64,000 nucleotides of DNA from Pedobacter heparinus DSM 2366 (GTDB taxonomy: Bacteria > Bacteroidota > Bacteroidia > Sphingobacteriales > Sphingobacteriaceae). The stretch spans positions 3,410,001-3,474,000 of the forward strand of contig NC_013061.1 of the NCBI RefSeq assembly GCF_000023825.1, read 5' to 3'. Positions 24,667 through 34,744 of the stretch are shown piece by piece. The notes beneath the pieces are model-generated. The model saw only the letters and a list, made by a program, of their open reading frames with translations. It did no database searches and was not told where the DNA came from. The translations under genes and the position numbers were made by a program. Within the stretch, counting starts at the first letter, position 1, and each line of letters begins with the position of its first letter.

Positions 24667-26700
24667 TTATTTCAATAAAGCCAATCCAACCGGAGAAACT
24701 TTAAGCATCACCACACCGTGATAAGGAACAGTAGTGGTGAATGGTCCACTATATTGCCCCAGGGATTTTTGCCGCCACACATCTCTGATCTGCCATTTTC
24801 CTTTCAGGCCTATCTTAGTAAAATCCAGTGCATATAGTTTTTCTTTTTCATCGCCCCAGCGAAAATAAGACTGGGGTGTTTCTCCATACCCGGCAGTGTT
24901 GAAAATACCTATACCATAAGCACCGTCTTCCAGTTGTTTTACCCAAACCTCTATGCCGGCCTCACGCAATAAAAGCCGGCCAGCTTTCCCAAGTGGATCC
25001 TGGTTAATGGCAATCACTTCATCATTGGTCAGCAGGTTTAGTGTAAATGCATCCAGCTTCTCAATAGGGCAGCCGATCAACATGGGTGCGGCCAGCAAAC
25101 TGAATATGCTAACATGGCTATACTGTTCATCTGCTGTTAATTTTGTAGGATGCATTACCGGACCAATTGCAACATCACCAACAATCATCATATCCGGATC
25201 GGCCCAATGTCCGGGACCAGTATAGGCTGCCCATTTATCGATCGAGAATACCGTAGTGTACAAACTATTCCAGCTATCTTTAATATCAGGGCCGGTTCGG
25301 TACATATGTGAAAGGCGCATCCAGTCTTTCACTTTTTCAAAAGGTGAATTGTTGGATAAACTGAATACCACATCACGGTCTGATTTTTTCAGGGCATCGG
25401 CCATACGTTCCGTAGAATTTACATCTATCCGCCAGTCGTATTTTAAAAAGTCAAAGCCCCAGCTCGCCATTTGTCTGGCGTCTATTGTTTCAAACCTGTA
25501 TTTTCCGATGTGCATAAAAGATTGCCTGTTCACTTTAATGCGCTCATGTGTTTCCCCTCCTGCCGGAAAATCAGAGGAGCCACCTACATACCCGCCATAA
25601 CTGGAAACATAAGGTGTAGAATACAAACCAGCTTTTAAACCCAATGCATGTATCGCATCAACCATACTTTTAAAGTCGGGAAACTTCTCATTCGGTTGTA
25701 AGGCGGTGTCTGGCCTGGTTCTTACGCCCTGCCAGCTGTCATCAATATTGATATAGTTCCAGCCATGGTCGCGTAAACCTTTATTTACCATGGCCTGGGC
25801 AGAAGCCATTACTTTTTCCCGGTCAATTTTAGTTTCCCAAGAATTCCATCCATTCCAACCCAGTGGGGGTGTCAATGCAATGGTATCCCCAATTTTGATC
25901 ACTAATTTTTGCTTCGCTTCACCGAGGTTATTTTTAGCCTTCAGCAGTACACTGTAGTTTCCTTTTTCTTTAACTACCCCGGTAATGATGCCGGTTGATG
26001 CAGATATGGATAATCCTTTGGGTAAACCAGGCGCCGAAAATTGCATAGGCCGCCTGCCCGTTGCTGCTATTGTGTATAAGACAGGATTGCCCGGACTTGC
26101 CCCAAATACTTTGGCCGAATTTATTTTAGGTGTTTGTTTGGGTAGCGGGGTCAGTATATATTTCTGATCTGGATACCGCAGGTATCCGGGCAAATGCCCC
26201 TCTTTCATTTCCAGTTTGGCATTGATCCAGTTGGCATAGGTCCTTTTATTACCAACACCACCTACCTTATCCGTAACCAGTAGTCCAAGTTGTTTAATTC
26301 CGCTCAAATCTACCTCTACTTTCAGCGGCTCATCTCCAACCCTCCTTTCCCCGCTTTCAAACAATATTTTACCGTCGCCCAATACATAAAACCGCAGCGC
26401 TATATCCTTATTACCATGGTCATCCACTGCCGCCATTGCCGAAAAACGTATGGCCTGTTTAGAAAGGTCAAATTTAAGGATACTGATGCTTTGTGCCCCC
26501 AATCCCCTTAAATACTTAACACCCTTTACACACATGGTATCCTTACCATAGTTGGCTTTTACCTCCACCGGACGGATGCCGTCTGAAAAACTTTGGATAG
26601 GAAGGTCATCCAGCCATACTACATGGTTTTTCTGCGCAAAACTTACTAAAAATGAAAAGGTTAATAAAAGTGTAAAACACCCGGATATGAATTTATTCAT
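24667..26700 (-). CDS. GH27 alpha-galactosidase-like enzyme with NPCBM domain (copy A)
   Basis: A signal peptide (about 22 residues) is followed by an NPCBM carbohydrate-binding domain (about 25-165; VWLDDLPIQSFSDG, GLGAQSISILKFDL), a putative Ig domain (about 190-275; GLPKGLSISASTGIITG) and a GH27 TIM barrel (about 280-600). Catalytic features: PPLGWNGWNSW, NIDDSWQG, the nucleophile Asp in FDFLKYDWRID and the acid/base Asp in RTGPDIKDSW. The family splits terminal alpha-galactose or beta-L-arabinopyranose. It is paralogous to the gene at 28901-30931, with the same domain order. Confidence 0.9.
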   Translation of the reverse strand: MNKFISGCFTLLLTFSFLVSFAQKNHVVWLDDLPIQSFSDGIRPVEVKANYGKDTMCVKGVKYLRGLGAQSISILKFDLSKQAIRFSAMAAVDDHGNKDIALRFYVLGDGKILFESGERRVGDEPLKVEVDLSGIKQLGLLVTDKVGGVGNKRTYANWINAKLEMKEGHLPGYLRYPDQKYILTPLPKQTPKINSAKVFGASPGNPVLYTIAATGRRPMQFSAPGLPKGLSISASTGIITGVVKEKGNYSVLLKAKNNLGEAKQKLVIKIGDTIALTPPLGWNGWNSWETKIDREKVMASAQAMVNKGLRDHGWNYINIDDSWQGVRTRPDTALQPNEKFPDFKSMVDAIHALGLKAGLYSTPYVSSYGGYVGGSSDFPAGGETHERIKVNRQSFMHIGKYRFETIDARQMASWGFDFLKYDWRIDVNSTERMADALKKSDRDVVFSLSNNSPFEKVKDWMRLSHMYRTGPDIKDSWNSLYTTVFSIDKWAAYTGPGHWADPDMMIVGDVAIGPVMHPTKLTADEQYSHVSIFSLLAAPMLIGCPIEKLDAFTLNLLTNDEVIAINQDPLGKAGRLLLREAGIEVWVKQLEDGAYGIGIFNTAGYGETPQSYFRWGDEKEKLYALDFTKIGLKGKWQIRDVWRQKSLGQYSGPFTTTVPYHGVVMLKVSPVGLALLK

Positions 26701-26701
26701 G

Positions 26702-28894
26702 TTAGTTTGTTTGAAGTGTTAAATTTTCTACATCACCTTTTGCGGGCCGTGGCACAACTACGGTAAATAAATGGGTAGCTGCATCCTGGCTCAGTTTCCC
26801 TTTGCTGGATTTTATGCGCTGCAGGGAATAGCCCTGTAAGGTTACCGCTGGTTCCCCTTTGGCAAACAATACTTTTACCTGCAGTTTTTTTCCGGCATCG
26901 ATGATACCGGCAATGCGTTTTTTTCCTGTAGCCGTTATTTTTCCGGCATCTCCCAGAAAGGCAATTCCTGAAGCGGTGATGGGTGCCACAATGTAAAAGG
27001 CATACTTTTCTTCCGGCAAGTCTGCACTAAATCTTTTTCCTGCCTCCAGCACTTGTACCGTATGTTTTTGTGGATTAAATACGACCGATCGGCCTTTCAT
27101 CGACAGTTCAGATAAACCAAAACTGAACTGGTTGATCTTAGTGGTATCGTTTCCAAATGCAAAAACATAGCCTGTTTTTATGTTACCATGTAGCGTGTGC
27201 GTGGCTGCTATTATAGGTTTTTCTTCCTTACGGGCCATTTGCACGTAATTCTGGTCCAGCGGCAATAACGGTTCGTCCGGCTTAACCAGCACACCATCGG
27301 CACGGCAGGCCATCAGGATATTTTTCTTGCTTTCTGTACCAATCAGGTCACCGGTGCCTACCGGACCTGCCGATAGCACAGATACAATCATATTGTCGAT
27401 TTCAGAACTTTTAAAAACATCACTCCAGGGCCAGATGCCCATTTCATAAGCCAGCTGTGCAGTAAATAAAAAGTACATCCATCTTTTGGGCATAAAGCGA
27501 TCTCCCGCTGTCCTGATGGTAGTCAGGTTATTGTATTTTACACCTTGCATAAAATACCTGGGCAAGCCCATGCAATATTGCAGGTTGATGCCCGCATCCT
27601 GCGCCGCCTTTGCCATATGATCTGTAAAAGCATTGGCCACATTGATGTCCGATTTCATTTCCGGATTATTGGTATAGATGTAATTGATCCAGTCCTGCTC
27701 GTATACCGCTACTCCCGAACTTTTCAGATAGCCCATAATTTCTTTCCAGAAAGCCGGATCAATCGCTCCGATACCACTGATCTTAAACCGTTTGTGGTAA
27801 GGACTGGCACGATCAATCCAGCGGTTATGCGTTACCAGTGGCAGTCCCAGCTGCTGCTGAAAAGCAGCAAGCCCGTTCGGGAACAAAGCGGTGTCGGCTT
27901 TGTATTCCATTAAACCGCCCGACCGGTTCCAGGGGCCTTCAGGAAATTCCGCTTTCTTTTTTGTGCCACCAGGTACATTGTGTACACTCGTAGTGGACTT
28001 CTGGTACCACCAGCTATCCAGCTGCATATAGCCCAATGGAATGCCCTCTTTTTTATAATGTTCTTTAAGGGCCAGCAGGGTACCATCATAACCTTTTGCC
28101 GGATCGTAATTGTAATAATAATCACCGCCTACATCGGTCCAGCAGCCAAAGTATTTGAGCACTACATCGGCATCATTTGCCGGAATTTTTCTGTGATAGG
28201 TTTTACGCAATGCGGCACCCCATTCGTCCCAGGTATTGCGTATACCCTTGCGCATCACCAGGATAGAAGAATGGGTAAAACCTGCGGGAAGCTTTTGTAC
28301 TTCCGGATTAAGGCCACTCCTCACGTGGGTAGTACCGTCACCTGTCATGAGCGACACCATAAAATCCGATGCAGGCGATAAAATGGCGGCGTCGTTTTTA
28401 CCATTGAAGAACAACCAGGGGGTAGATGTTTCCTCTAAAAAATACTGTGCCAGTGGAAATATCCGGTTATGATAACTGTAGTGGTACAAAGAGTCTGGCA
28501 TGCGGGTAAAATCAGGAAAGGCCTCCGTAGACTGACCATCTGCTCCCTTTGGGGTGGTTAAAGAAAACAACACGACCGGGCATCCGGCATACCAGCGGAT
28601 ACTACCCTTATACAGATTGTTGCCTTCCCACTGAAAAGAGATATCGGTATATGTTCCAATAACGTCTTTTCCCTTTTCTTTTTTTAAACGATTGAGGGCC
28701 TTCCCTATGCTGCCACTCATGGTCCATTTGAGACTGGATGAGCTGACCGAATAATTTCCTGTTTTTGCATCAACCTGCACATAGATATCCTGTTTTGGCT
28801 GGGCTTGCGATGAAAAACTGATGCTTAGAAAGATCAGCAGCAACAGCGCTGCCCCATATATCTTTAGCTGAACTATTTTTTTGATGAACTGCAT
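26702..28894 (-). CDS. Unassigned glycosidase, GH-D-clan-like TIM barrel
   Basis: 730 residues with a signal peptide (cleaved near SQAQP). An N-terminal sandwich of about 230 residues precedes a barrel with clan GH-D traits: LKYFGCWTDVGGDYYYNYDP, IPLGYMQLDSWWYQK (strand-two Asp), then VAVYEQDWINYIY, where the nucleophile Asp would sit, and TIRTAGDRF as a possible acid/base site. A C-terminal beta domain follows. The pattern is near GH36 or raffinose-synthase proteins, but the motifs are not a clean match to any family I know. It lies between two GH27 genes with gaps of one and six bases. Confidence 0.65.
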   Translation of the reverse strand: MQFIKKIVQLKIYGAALLLLIFLSISFSSQAQPKQDIYVQVDAKTGNYSVSSSSLKWTMSGSIGKALNRLKKEKGKDVIGTYTDISFQWEGNNLYKGSIRWYAGCPVVLFSLTTPKGADGQSTEAFPDFTRMPDSLYHYSYHNRIFPLAQYFLEETSTPWLFFNGKNDAAILSPASDFMVSLMTGDGTTHVRSGLNPEVQKLPAGFTHSSILVMRKGIRNTWDEWGAALRKTYHRKIPANDADVVLKYFGCWTDVGGDYYYNYDPAKGYDGTLLALKEHYKKEGIPLGYMQLDSWWYQKSTTSVHNVPGGTKKKAEFPEGPWNRSGGLMEYKADTALFPNGLAAFQQQLGLPLVTHNRWIDRASPYHKRFKISGIGAIDPAFWKEIMGYLKSSGVAVYEQDWINYIYTNNPEMKSDINVANAFTDHMAKAAQDAGINLQYCMGLPRYFMQGVKYNNLTTIRTAGDRFMPKRWMYFLFTAQLAYEMGIWPWSDVFKSSEIDNMIVSVLSAGPVGTGDLIGTESKKNILMACRADGVLVKPDEPLLPLDQNYVQMARKEEKPIIAATHTLHGNIKTGYVFAFGNDTTKINQFSFGLSELSMKGRSVVFNPQKHTVQVLEAGKRFSADLPEEKYAFYIVAPITASGIAFLGDAGKITATGKKRIAGIIDAGKKLQVKVLFAKGEPAVTLQGYSLQRIKSSKGKLSQDAATHLFTVVVPRPAKGDVENLTLQTN

Positions 28895-28900
28895 AATGTT

Positions 28901-30931
28901 TTAATGTTTTGTTGATTGATGGGCCGTTAACCTGATCATTACCACGCCATGGTGCCTGATGCCGGTGTTAAATGTTCCTTCAAATTCACCTAGGTTCTTT
29001 TGCCTCCATACATCACGTATGGTATATTTTCCCTTCAATCCGATTTTTGTCAGATCCAGGGTAAAGGATACAGGCTTTTCATCACCCCAGCGAAAATAAG
29101 ACTGCGGCGTTTTGGTATATCCGTCGATGTTAAACAGGCCAATCGCATACTCCTTATTTTCCAGTTGTTTCAACCAGATCTGCACACCGTTTTCTTCTCC
29201 AACCAACCTTGCAGGCCTGCCCAGCGCGTCCTGGTTTACAGCAATCACTTCATCATTGGTCAGCAGGTTTAGCGTAAAGGCATCCAGTTGTTCTATAGGG
29301 CAGCCAATCAGCAGCGGGGCGGCCAGTAAACTGAATAAACTCACATGGCTATACTGTTCATCCGGAGTAAGCCTGGTTGGATGTAAAGGAGAACCGGTAG
29401 TCACATTGCCCAATATCATCATGTCCGGATCATTCCAATGCCCCGGTCCGCCATAAGGGCTCCATTTATCGAGTGTAAATGCACTTACGTAGAGGCTTAA
29501 CCAGCTATCCCTGATATCCGGTCCTGTACGGTAACTATTGGTTAACCGTACCCAGTCTTTTACGTTGCTGAAAGGAGCCGAATTGGAAATGCTGTAAAAG
29601 ATGTCTCTGCCCGAATTTTTCAGGGCTACCGACATGCGTTCTGCCGAAGGTACTTCTATCCGCCAGTCATATTTTAAATAATCAACTCCCCATTCCGCCA
29701 TTTGCATGGCATCTTCTTTTTCGAAACTGTACTTGCCGATATAGCGGAAAGCTCTTTTATTGTCCCGCACAGCATCAGGGAAAAATCCATGCTCCAGGTT
29801 GGAAGAACCACCAGGATAACCCGCGTAACTGCTGATCCAGGGAGTGGAATAAACACCGAGTTTTAAGCCCAGGCTATGGATATAATCTGTCATTTGTTTA
29901 AAAGAAGGAAACTTTTCATTGGGCTGAATGGCATTGTATTTTCCACCTCTTTGCCCCTGCCAGGCATCATCGATATTGATGTAAGTCCAGCCATGATTGG
30001 CCAGTCCCATTTTTACCATGGCATCTGCTGATGCCATTACTTTTTCCTGGTCAATTGCTCTTGCCCAGGAGTTCCACCCATTCCAGCCCATAGGTGGTGT
30101 CAATGCAATGGTATCGCCAATTTTTATCCTCAGCTGTTTAACAGACTCACCGGATGAATTTTTAGCTTTCAATGTTACGGTATACACCCCTCTCTCTAAC
30201 ACCTTACCTGTAATGATACCTGTCTTCGCATCAACCTGCAGCCCGTCCGGCAAATTGCTGGCTGAAAATACCAGGGGCCTTTCGCCGGTTGCAGCAATGG
30301 TATACAAAAATGGATTCCCCGGTCTGGCACCAAACACAGCCGCAGAATTGATCTTAGGTTGAGTTCCGGCAACAGGGGTTAAAATAATCCGTTCATCTGT
30401 ATTGGGAATGTTGAGTGGCATCTGCTCATCTTTCATGATAAATTTAGCATCAGCCCAATTGGAGTAGGTTTTGGTTATACCCTGCTCAACAAGCACCAGC
30501 AAGCCCAAACGCTTAATTCCTGTTAAATTTACATTTAACATTCTGGGTTGATCTCCCCATTTCATATCTCCGCTTTCAAAAAGAATTTTCCGGTCACCGA
30601 TCACATAAAACCGATACGGCAAACCTTTCATCCCCATATCATCTACACCCACCACCGCTGAAAATGCTGAGGCGTTTCCATTCAGTAAAAAACTCAGCAC
30701 ACTGGTACCATTCACACCAATCCCTCTGCTGTAAGTGATGCCTTTCATACGGATCGCCTCACCGGAACCTGAAGTCTTTGCCAGCACTGCCGGAATCCCT
30801 TCCGAAAAAGTACGGATACTTAAATCATCCATCCAGATGGTATTGTTTTTTTGTCCGTAAACCAGCGTGGTCCCCATCAAAAAACAGCCTATACAACATA
30901 GAAGTACTTTAAACCTTTGCTTCAGCTCCAT
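28901..30931 (-). CDS. GH27 alpha-galactosidase-like enzyme with NPCBM domain (copy B)
   Basis: Same order as copy A: signal peptide (cleaved near VYGQ), NPCBM (IWMDDLSIRTFSEG, GIGVNGTSVLSFLL), putative Ig domain (NLPDGLQVDAKTGIITG) and GH27 barrel (PPMGWNGWNSWARA, NIDDAWQG, VDYLKYDWRIE with the nucleophile, RTGPDIRDSW with the acid/base Asp). Identity with copy A is high throughout the barrel but loops differ (HGFFPDAVRDNKRAF here), so the two probably act on different linkages or branch positions. It ends six bases before the GH-D-like gene. Confidence 0.9.
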   Translation of the reverse strand: MELKQRFKVLLCCIGCFLMGTTLVYGQKNNTIWMDDLSIRTFSEGIPAVLAKTSGSGEAIRMKGITYSRGIGVNGTSVLSFLLNGNASAFSAVVGVDDMGMKGLPYRFYVIGDRKILFESGDMKWGDQPRMLNVNLTGIKRLGLLVLVEQGITKTYSNWADAKFIMKDEQMPLNIPNTDERIILTPVAGTQPKINSAAVFGARPGNPFLYTIAATGERPLVFSASNLPDGLQVDAKTGIITGKVLERGVYTVTLKAKNSSGESVKQLRIKIGDTIALTPPMGWNGWNSWARAIDQEKVMASADAMVKMGLANHGWTYINIDDAWQGQRGGKYNAIQPNEKFPSFKQMTDYIHSLGLKLGVYSTPWISSYAGYPGGSSNLEHGFFPDAVRDNKRAFRYIGKYSFEKEDAMQMAEWGVDYLKYDWRIEVPSAERMSVALKNSGRDIFYSISNSAPFSNVKDWVRLTNSYRTGPDIRDSWLSLYVSAFTLDKWSPYGGPGHWNDPDMMILGNVTTGSPLHPTRLTPDEQYSHVSLFSLLAAPLLIGCPIEQLDAFTLNLLTNDEVIAVNQDALGRPARLVGEENGVQIWLKQLENKEYAIGLFNIDGYTKTPQSYFRWGDEKPVSFTLDLTKIGLKGKYTIRDVWRQKNLGEFEGTFNTGIRHHGVVMIRLTAHQSTKH

Positions 30932-30932
30932 T

Positions 30933-32525
30933 TTATCTATAATTTGTTTTTAAAATCCCTTTCGCTTCAGTAACCGGCATTTCCAGCTGTTGGAAACTGA
31001 TGCCATCCGTATTGTTCAGTTGAATCACCGGCAGCTCTTTTACAGTCGGAATTTTCATGTTGCTGAGTTTCATTCCTTTCACATCATCCAGCACCATTGC
31101 AGGTCTGAAATCATTTTCCAGGTAACTTATTTTTACATTGATCATTTTTATACCTGCAGCATGCCGGATATAAAATCCCCAGGCAGGCAGTTCACCAAAC
31201 ATGGAGAACTCAGGATAGTTAGCCGGGTTTTCAGGAATTTCAGTGATCTTATCCAGGGGTATATAAGCGATATTTTTATTGGCCCTGCCACCATAGCTGA
31301 TCTCTATATTTTCAAGGGTAACATCTTCTACAGGATAGCCCGGCAAACCTACAATCGAAGAAGGGATGAGGTTGTACGGCAAAAAGGGATGTCCGTAAAT
31401 GTGAAAATTAGACGGGCGTACCGGCATTTTATCAAAACCCGGACGAAGGTGATCCGGTGGTCCTTCAATCGGGTAACCCTGATCGGGTTTTAACAAAGGG
31501 GTTTCCACTTTTACATTCGCGATATAGATGCCTTTTAAACTGCCCACTGCCCCCGCTGTATTGCGCTGCCCCCGACGTATAAAAATGGCATTACCGGTAT
31601 TTTTGGCCACCACGTGCTGAATGTCAATATTTTCCAAAAAACCACCATCTACCGATTCGAGTGCAATAGCAGAGCGGTAAGTATCAAAAATGCTAAGATT
31701 ACGGATCTTAAAATTGCGAAAGCCCCCGGAATTGCGGGTACCAAACTTCAGTCCGTTTGCGCTCGACCTTAAAGTACAATTGTCTACAAAAACATTCTCG
31801 CAGGAACTGTCAGGGTTTTCAGATTTAAAACAAAGTGCGTCATCAGATGCATTGATGAAACAATTGGTTATCCTTACGTTTTTCGAATCGGTAATGTCCA
31901 GGCCATCATTGTTCCAATAGGCCGTACTTTGTACCGTAATACCATCAATAATTACTCCATTACATTCCCGGTAATCCTGTACCCAGTCTGTTGCATCTTT
32001 CAGGGTAACCCCCGTCACCTTTACATTGGTACAGGAAGTAAAGGTCAGGATCATTGTCCGTCCTATTCCCGGCCGTTTGTACAGCCAGCTAGAATCCTGT
32101 TTCATTTCCCCGCTCCGGAGTTTCTTAAAAATATCCAGCATCAGTTCCTGCCCCTGCCCATCAATGATCCCTTTGCCACTGATCGAAATGTTATTTTGAT
32201 TTTTTGCGGACACGAGCGCTGGTCTTCCGTTATAGGCCCCATAATCAGCCCGGTCTGTAGACCCGAGCAGGCGGGCTCCCAGTTCCAGATGCAGGTCGAC
32301 ACCAGATTTTAAGAACACCGGCCCCGACATAAAATTACCTGGCGGCACAATTACCCTTCCGCCGCCACCGGCAGCGGCTTTATCAATCAATTGCTGAATG
32401 ACAGCAGCATTGTTGGTTTGCCCGTCGGCCACAGCTCCATTGGCCGTGATCAACTGGTCTTTTACCTGGCAGTTTGCAGAGATGGTGTATATCAATGAAA
32501 ACAATAACACTAGTTTATATTTCAT
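30933..32525 (-). CDS. GH28 family glycoside hydrolase (polygalacturonase-like)
   Basis: A signal peptide (cleaved near ISANCQ) and a right-handed beta-helix. GH28 features: GGGGRVIVPPGNFMSGP at the N-cap, GKGIIDGQGQE, NNDGLDITDSKNV and ASDDALCFKS, giving the catalytic aspartates. The GHG loop of true polygalacturonases is replaced by SANGLKFGT, a variation seen in GH28 members with exo or altered specificity. It likely removes galacturonic acid or a related sugar from the substrate. It ends two bases before the next GH27 start. Confidence 0.85.
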   Translation of the reverse strand: MKYKLVLLFSLIYTISANCQVKDQLITANGAVADGQTNNAAVIQQLIDKAAAGGGGRVIVPPGNFMSGPVFLKSGVDLHLELGARLLGSTDRADYGAYNGRPALVSAKNQNNISISGKGIIDGQGQELMLDIFKKLRSGEMKQDSSWLYKRPGIGRTMILTFTSCTNVKVTGVTLKDATDWVQDYRECNGVIIDGITVQSTAYWNNDGLDITDSKNVRITNCFINASDDALCFKSENPDSSCENVFVDNCTLRSSANGLKFGTRNSGGFRNFKIRNLSIFDTYRSAIALESVDGGFLENIDIQHVVAKNTGNAIFIRRGQRNTAGAVGSLKGIYIANVKVETPLLKPDQGYPIEGPPDHLRPGFDKMPVRPSNFHIYGHPFLPYNLIPSSIVGLPGYPVEDVTLENIEISYGGRANKNIAYIPLDKITEIPENPANYPEFSMFGELPAWGFYIRHAAGIKMINVKISYLENDFRPAMVLDDVKGMKLSNMKIPTVKELPVIQLNNTDGISFQQLEMPVTEAKGILKTNYR

Positions 32526-32562
32526 AACCTTTTATTTTTTAAATCCTTCAGGACTTTGTGTT

Positions 32563-34731
32563 TTACAATTTATTGATCAATGGTGTAGCTGATCTTTTAC
32601 CGTCCGCAATGGTCATTTGCAGGATGCCGTTCTTTTTTTCCATATAAAAGTCTACCGGTTTCGAAAAGCTCAACACCAGCTGCCCGTTCCGGCTTAATGA
32701 CTTACAACCGGCTGCTGCAAACTTTTTGACGCCTGTTTTTTTATCCGCAGCAAGAACCGCAAGCCCTTTATATTCGCCGGTATACTTGTCGCCGTTAATG
32801 CGCAGGGCAAAACTCGCAGTCCGACCCGTTCTCAGTGAATTCAGATCTGTAAAAACATAAGAGCCATCTTCGTTTTTACAACCGTCAGGCAAAAAGTTCT
32901 TTTTTAAACCAAGCCTGGAAAGCCCTTCAATCTGATACCCCCGCACTGTGGCTTTATCATAAATGGATTTGAACCTTGCAGCAATCAGCTTGCCTTTAAA
33001 GTCACGGTCGGCTTTCCCTTCAATCATCAGTTTGCCACCTTGTTTTTGATAAGCTTCCAGAAATTTCAAAACGGGTTCCCTTGCATATTGAGGATTCAGA
33101 AACAAGACCGCATCAAACTTATGTCCGTTCATCACCGGCTTGCCATCCTTGCCAATAGTTAAGGTCTGGTTTACAATTAAATCGGAAGGCACCAGGGCAT
33201 TCAGATAGCCGGCCTTCCAGATTTCAAGGGCCTTATTTTCTATCCCCAGCTGATCATTGATGTCGTATACACCCCTATCGGCATCATTTGGATACCAGTT
33301 GCTCAGCGCCTCCATACCAAAAATTACCAGCAGCTTTACCTCCGGCAACGATGGGTTAAATTTGTTCAACAAGCGCGCGCAGTTTTCAATTTTGTTGATG
33401 CTATCGATAGCTTCCGGGAATTCAAGATCAAACCGTAAGGGTCGCTTATCATTTAAGGCGTGATAATGTGTGCGGATGCCATACCGCAGGTCATGGATGG
33501 CTTTTACAACGACAGGCGACAACTCCGCATCATAGTATTGGTTATACATGGCATTCATGGGGTGCGACATGGCTACGCCCATTTGTGTGGGCAAAAATGT
33601 TTTCTCATCCGTTTGTCCGTAAGCACGCGGGGCAGTCCACCAGCCAATTCCATTGGCCCATATTTCATCGTTGATCAGGCTATTGTGGTAAGTATTGTGA
33701 ATGCCACTGAATATATTTTTACCAAATATTTCTCTCGATTTATGGAATACAGCTGTTTCAACCCTTAATGCACCCTTACGCATAAATTCCATATAGGCGT
33801 TGATTGCCGCTATTCTTACTTCAGGTTTTCCTTCAGGTGCATACCGGCCATCGAATAAGGTTTTGGCCAGGTCCTTCCTGGTTTCAGCTGCATATGCTTT
33901 CGCCATTGCAGTAGAATACCAGCGCCCCCTGAAGGGCTGGGCGGTTCGCTGGTCAAATATTCTTTCAATGAATTTGTTCCCATATTCATCCAGCGCAAAC
34001 CCATCAAAAGGGATATCAGCGAAAGTGGTCATTGCTTCCGTAAAACCCTTGATCTCCACATCATCCCACATGCTGCTCTGGCTGCAATACTGCTGCGTCA
34101 TGATGCAGGCAGTTTGTCCTTTTAAAGCTGCACCAGCCTTGATGCTGACCTGCACCGTTGCTTTATCGGGTAAAACAACTTCGCAGCTACTGCTGATGTC
34201 TTTCAATGTAGCCGGATCATAAAAGCCTTCGCCGGTTTTTTTAAATGCATACACCTTAAACAGGTCTGATTTTAGCAATCGGTCTGCAAAACGGATATAC
34301 CTGGCTTTTGCGGTAAAAGAAGCACTGCCGCGCTCATCAAGGGTAACTTCGTTTTCAACAATCATCCGCTGCGAACCCTCCATCGTTTTATCTTTGTAAT
34401 TTCCCCACAACTGCAAACCAACTTTTATTCCTTTCCGGTGCCCTTCGGCTACCAGTTGTTTAAAAAAAGGGTGCAGCAGTTTCAGATCATAAAAATCAGC
34501 ACCCTCCCTTGCGGTTAAAAACAGCATGGTGTAATTACATTTGCTGGCAATGCTGTCTATATTGGCCAGGGCCTTTTTGGTATCAGCTATAAGCGCTGGT
34601 GTAATAAACCAATAGCCGATCTGCTCATGGTTTTCATTCGCAAATTTTTGAACATAACTTATCTTTTGTGATTGTGTGCACAGTATATTACTGAAACAAA
34701 ACAACACGATAAGTACAAATATCTTCTTCAT
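32563..34731 (-). CDS. Unassigned large secreted enzyme of the PUL, 722 aa
   Basis: The start at 34731 (MKKIFVLIVLFCFSNILC) gives a clean signal peptide. The first half looks like a TIM barrel (NYTMLFLTAREGADFYDLKL, GIKVGLQLWGNYKD, FDGFALDEYGNKF, IHNTYHNSL); the Asp/Glu of DGFALDEYG is a good candidate catalytic pair. A domain resembling the GH42 trimerisation (class I glutamine amidotransferase-like) fold follows (KLLVIFGMEALSNWY, FDAVLFLNPQYAREP, QGGKLMIEGKADRD), then a small beta domain. The arrangement recalls GH42-like enzymes, though I cannot assign a family. Confidence 0.65.
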   Translation of the reverse strand: MKKIFVLIVLFCFSNILCTQSQKISYVQKFANENHEQIGYWFITPALIADTKKALANIDSIASKCNYTMLFLTAREGADFYDLKLLHPFFKQLVAEGHRKGIKVGLQLWGNYKDKTMEGSQRMIVENEVTLDERGSASFTAKARYIRFADRLLKSDLFKVYAFKKTGEGFYDPATLKDISSSCEVVLPDKATVQVSIKAGAALKGQTACIMTQQYCSQSSMWDDVEIKGFTEAMTTFADIPFDGFALDEYGNKFIERIFDQRTAQPFRGRWYSTAMAKAYAAETRKDLAKTLFDGRYAPEGKPEVRIAAINAYMEFMRKGALRVETAVFHKSREIFGKNIFSGIHNTYHNSLINDEIWANGIGWWTAPRAYGQTDEKTFLPTQMGVAMSHPMNAMYNQYYDAELSPVVVKAIHDLRYGIRTHYHALNDKRPLRFDLEFPEAIDSINKIENCARLLNKFNPSLPEVKLLVIFGMEALSNWYPNDADRGVYDINDQLGIENKALEIWKAGYLNALVPSDLIVNQTLTIGKDGKPVMNGHKFDAVLFLNPQYAREPVLKFLEAYQKQGGKLMIEGKADRDFKGKLIAARFKSIYDKATVRGYQIEGLSRLGLKKNFLPDGCKNEDGSYVFTDLNSLRTGRTASFALRINGDKYTGEYKGLAVLAADKKTGVKKFAAAGCKSLSRNGQLVLSFSKPVDFYMEKKNGILQMTIADGKRSATPLINKL

Positions 34732-34744
34732 TTTTATTTCAGCT

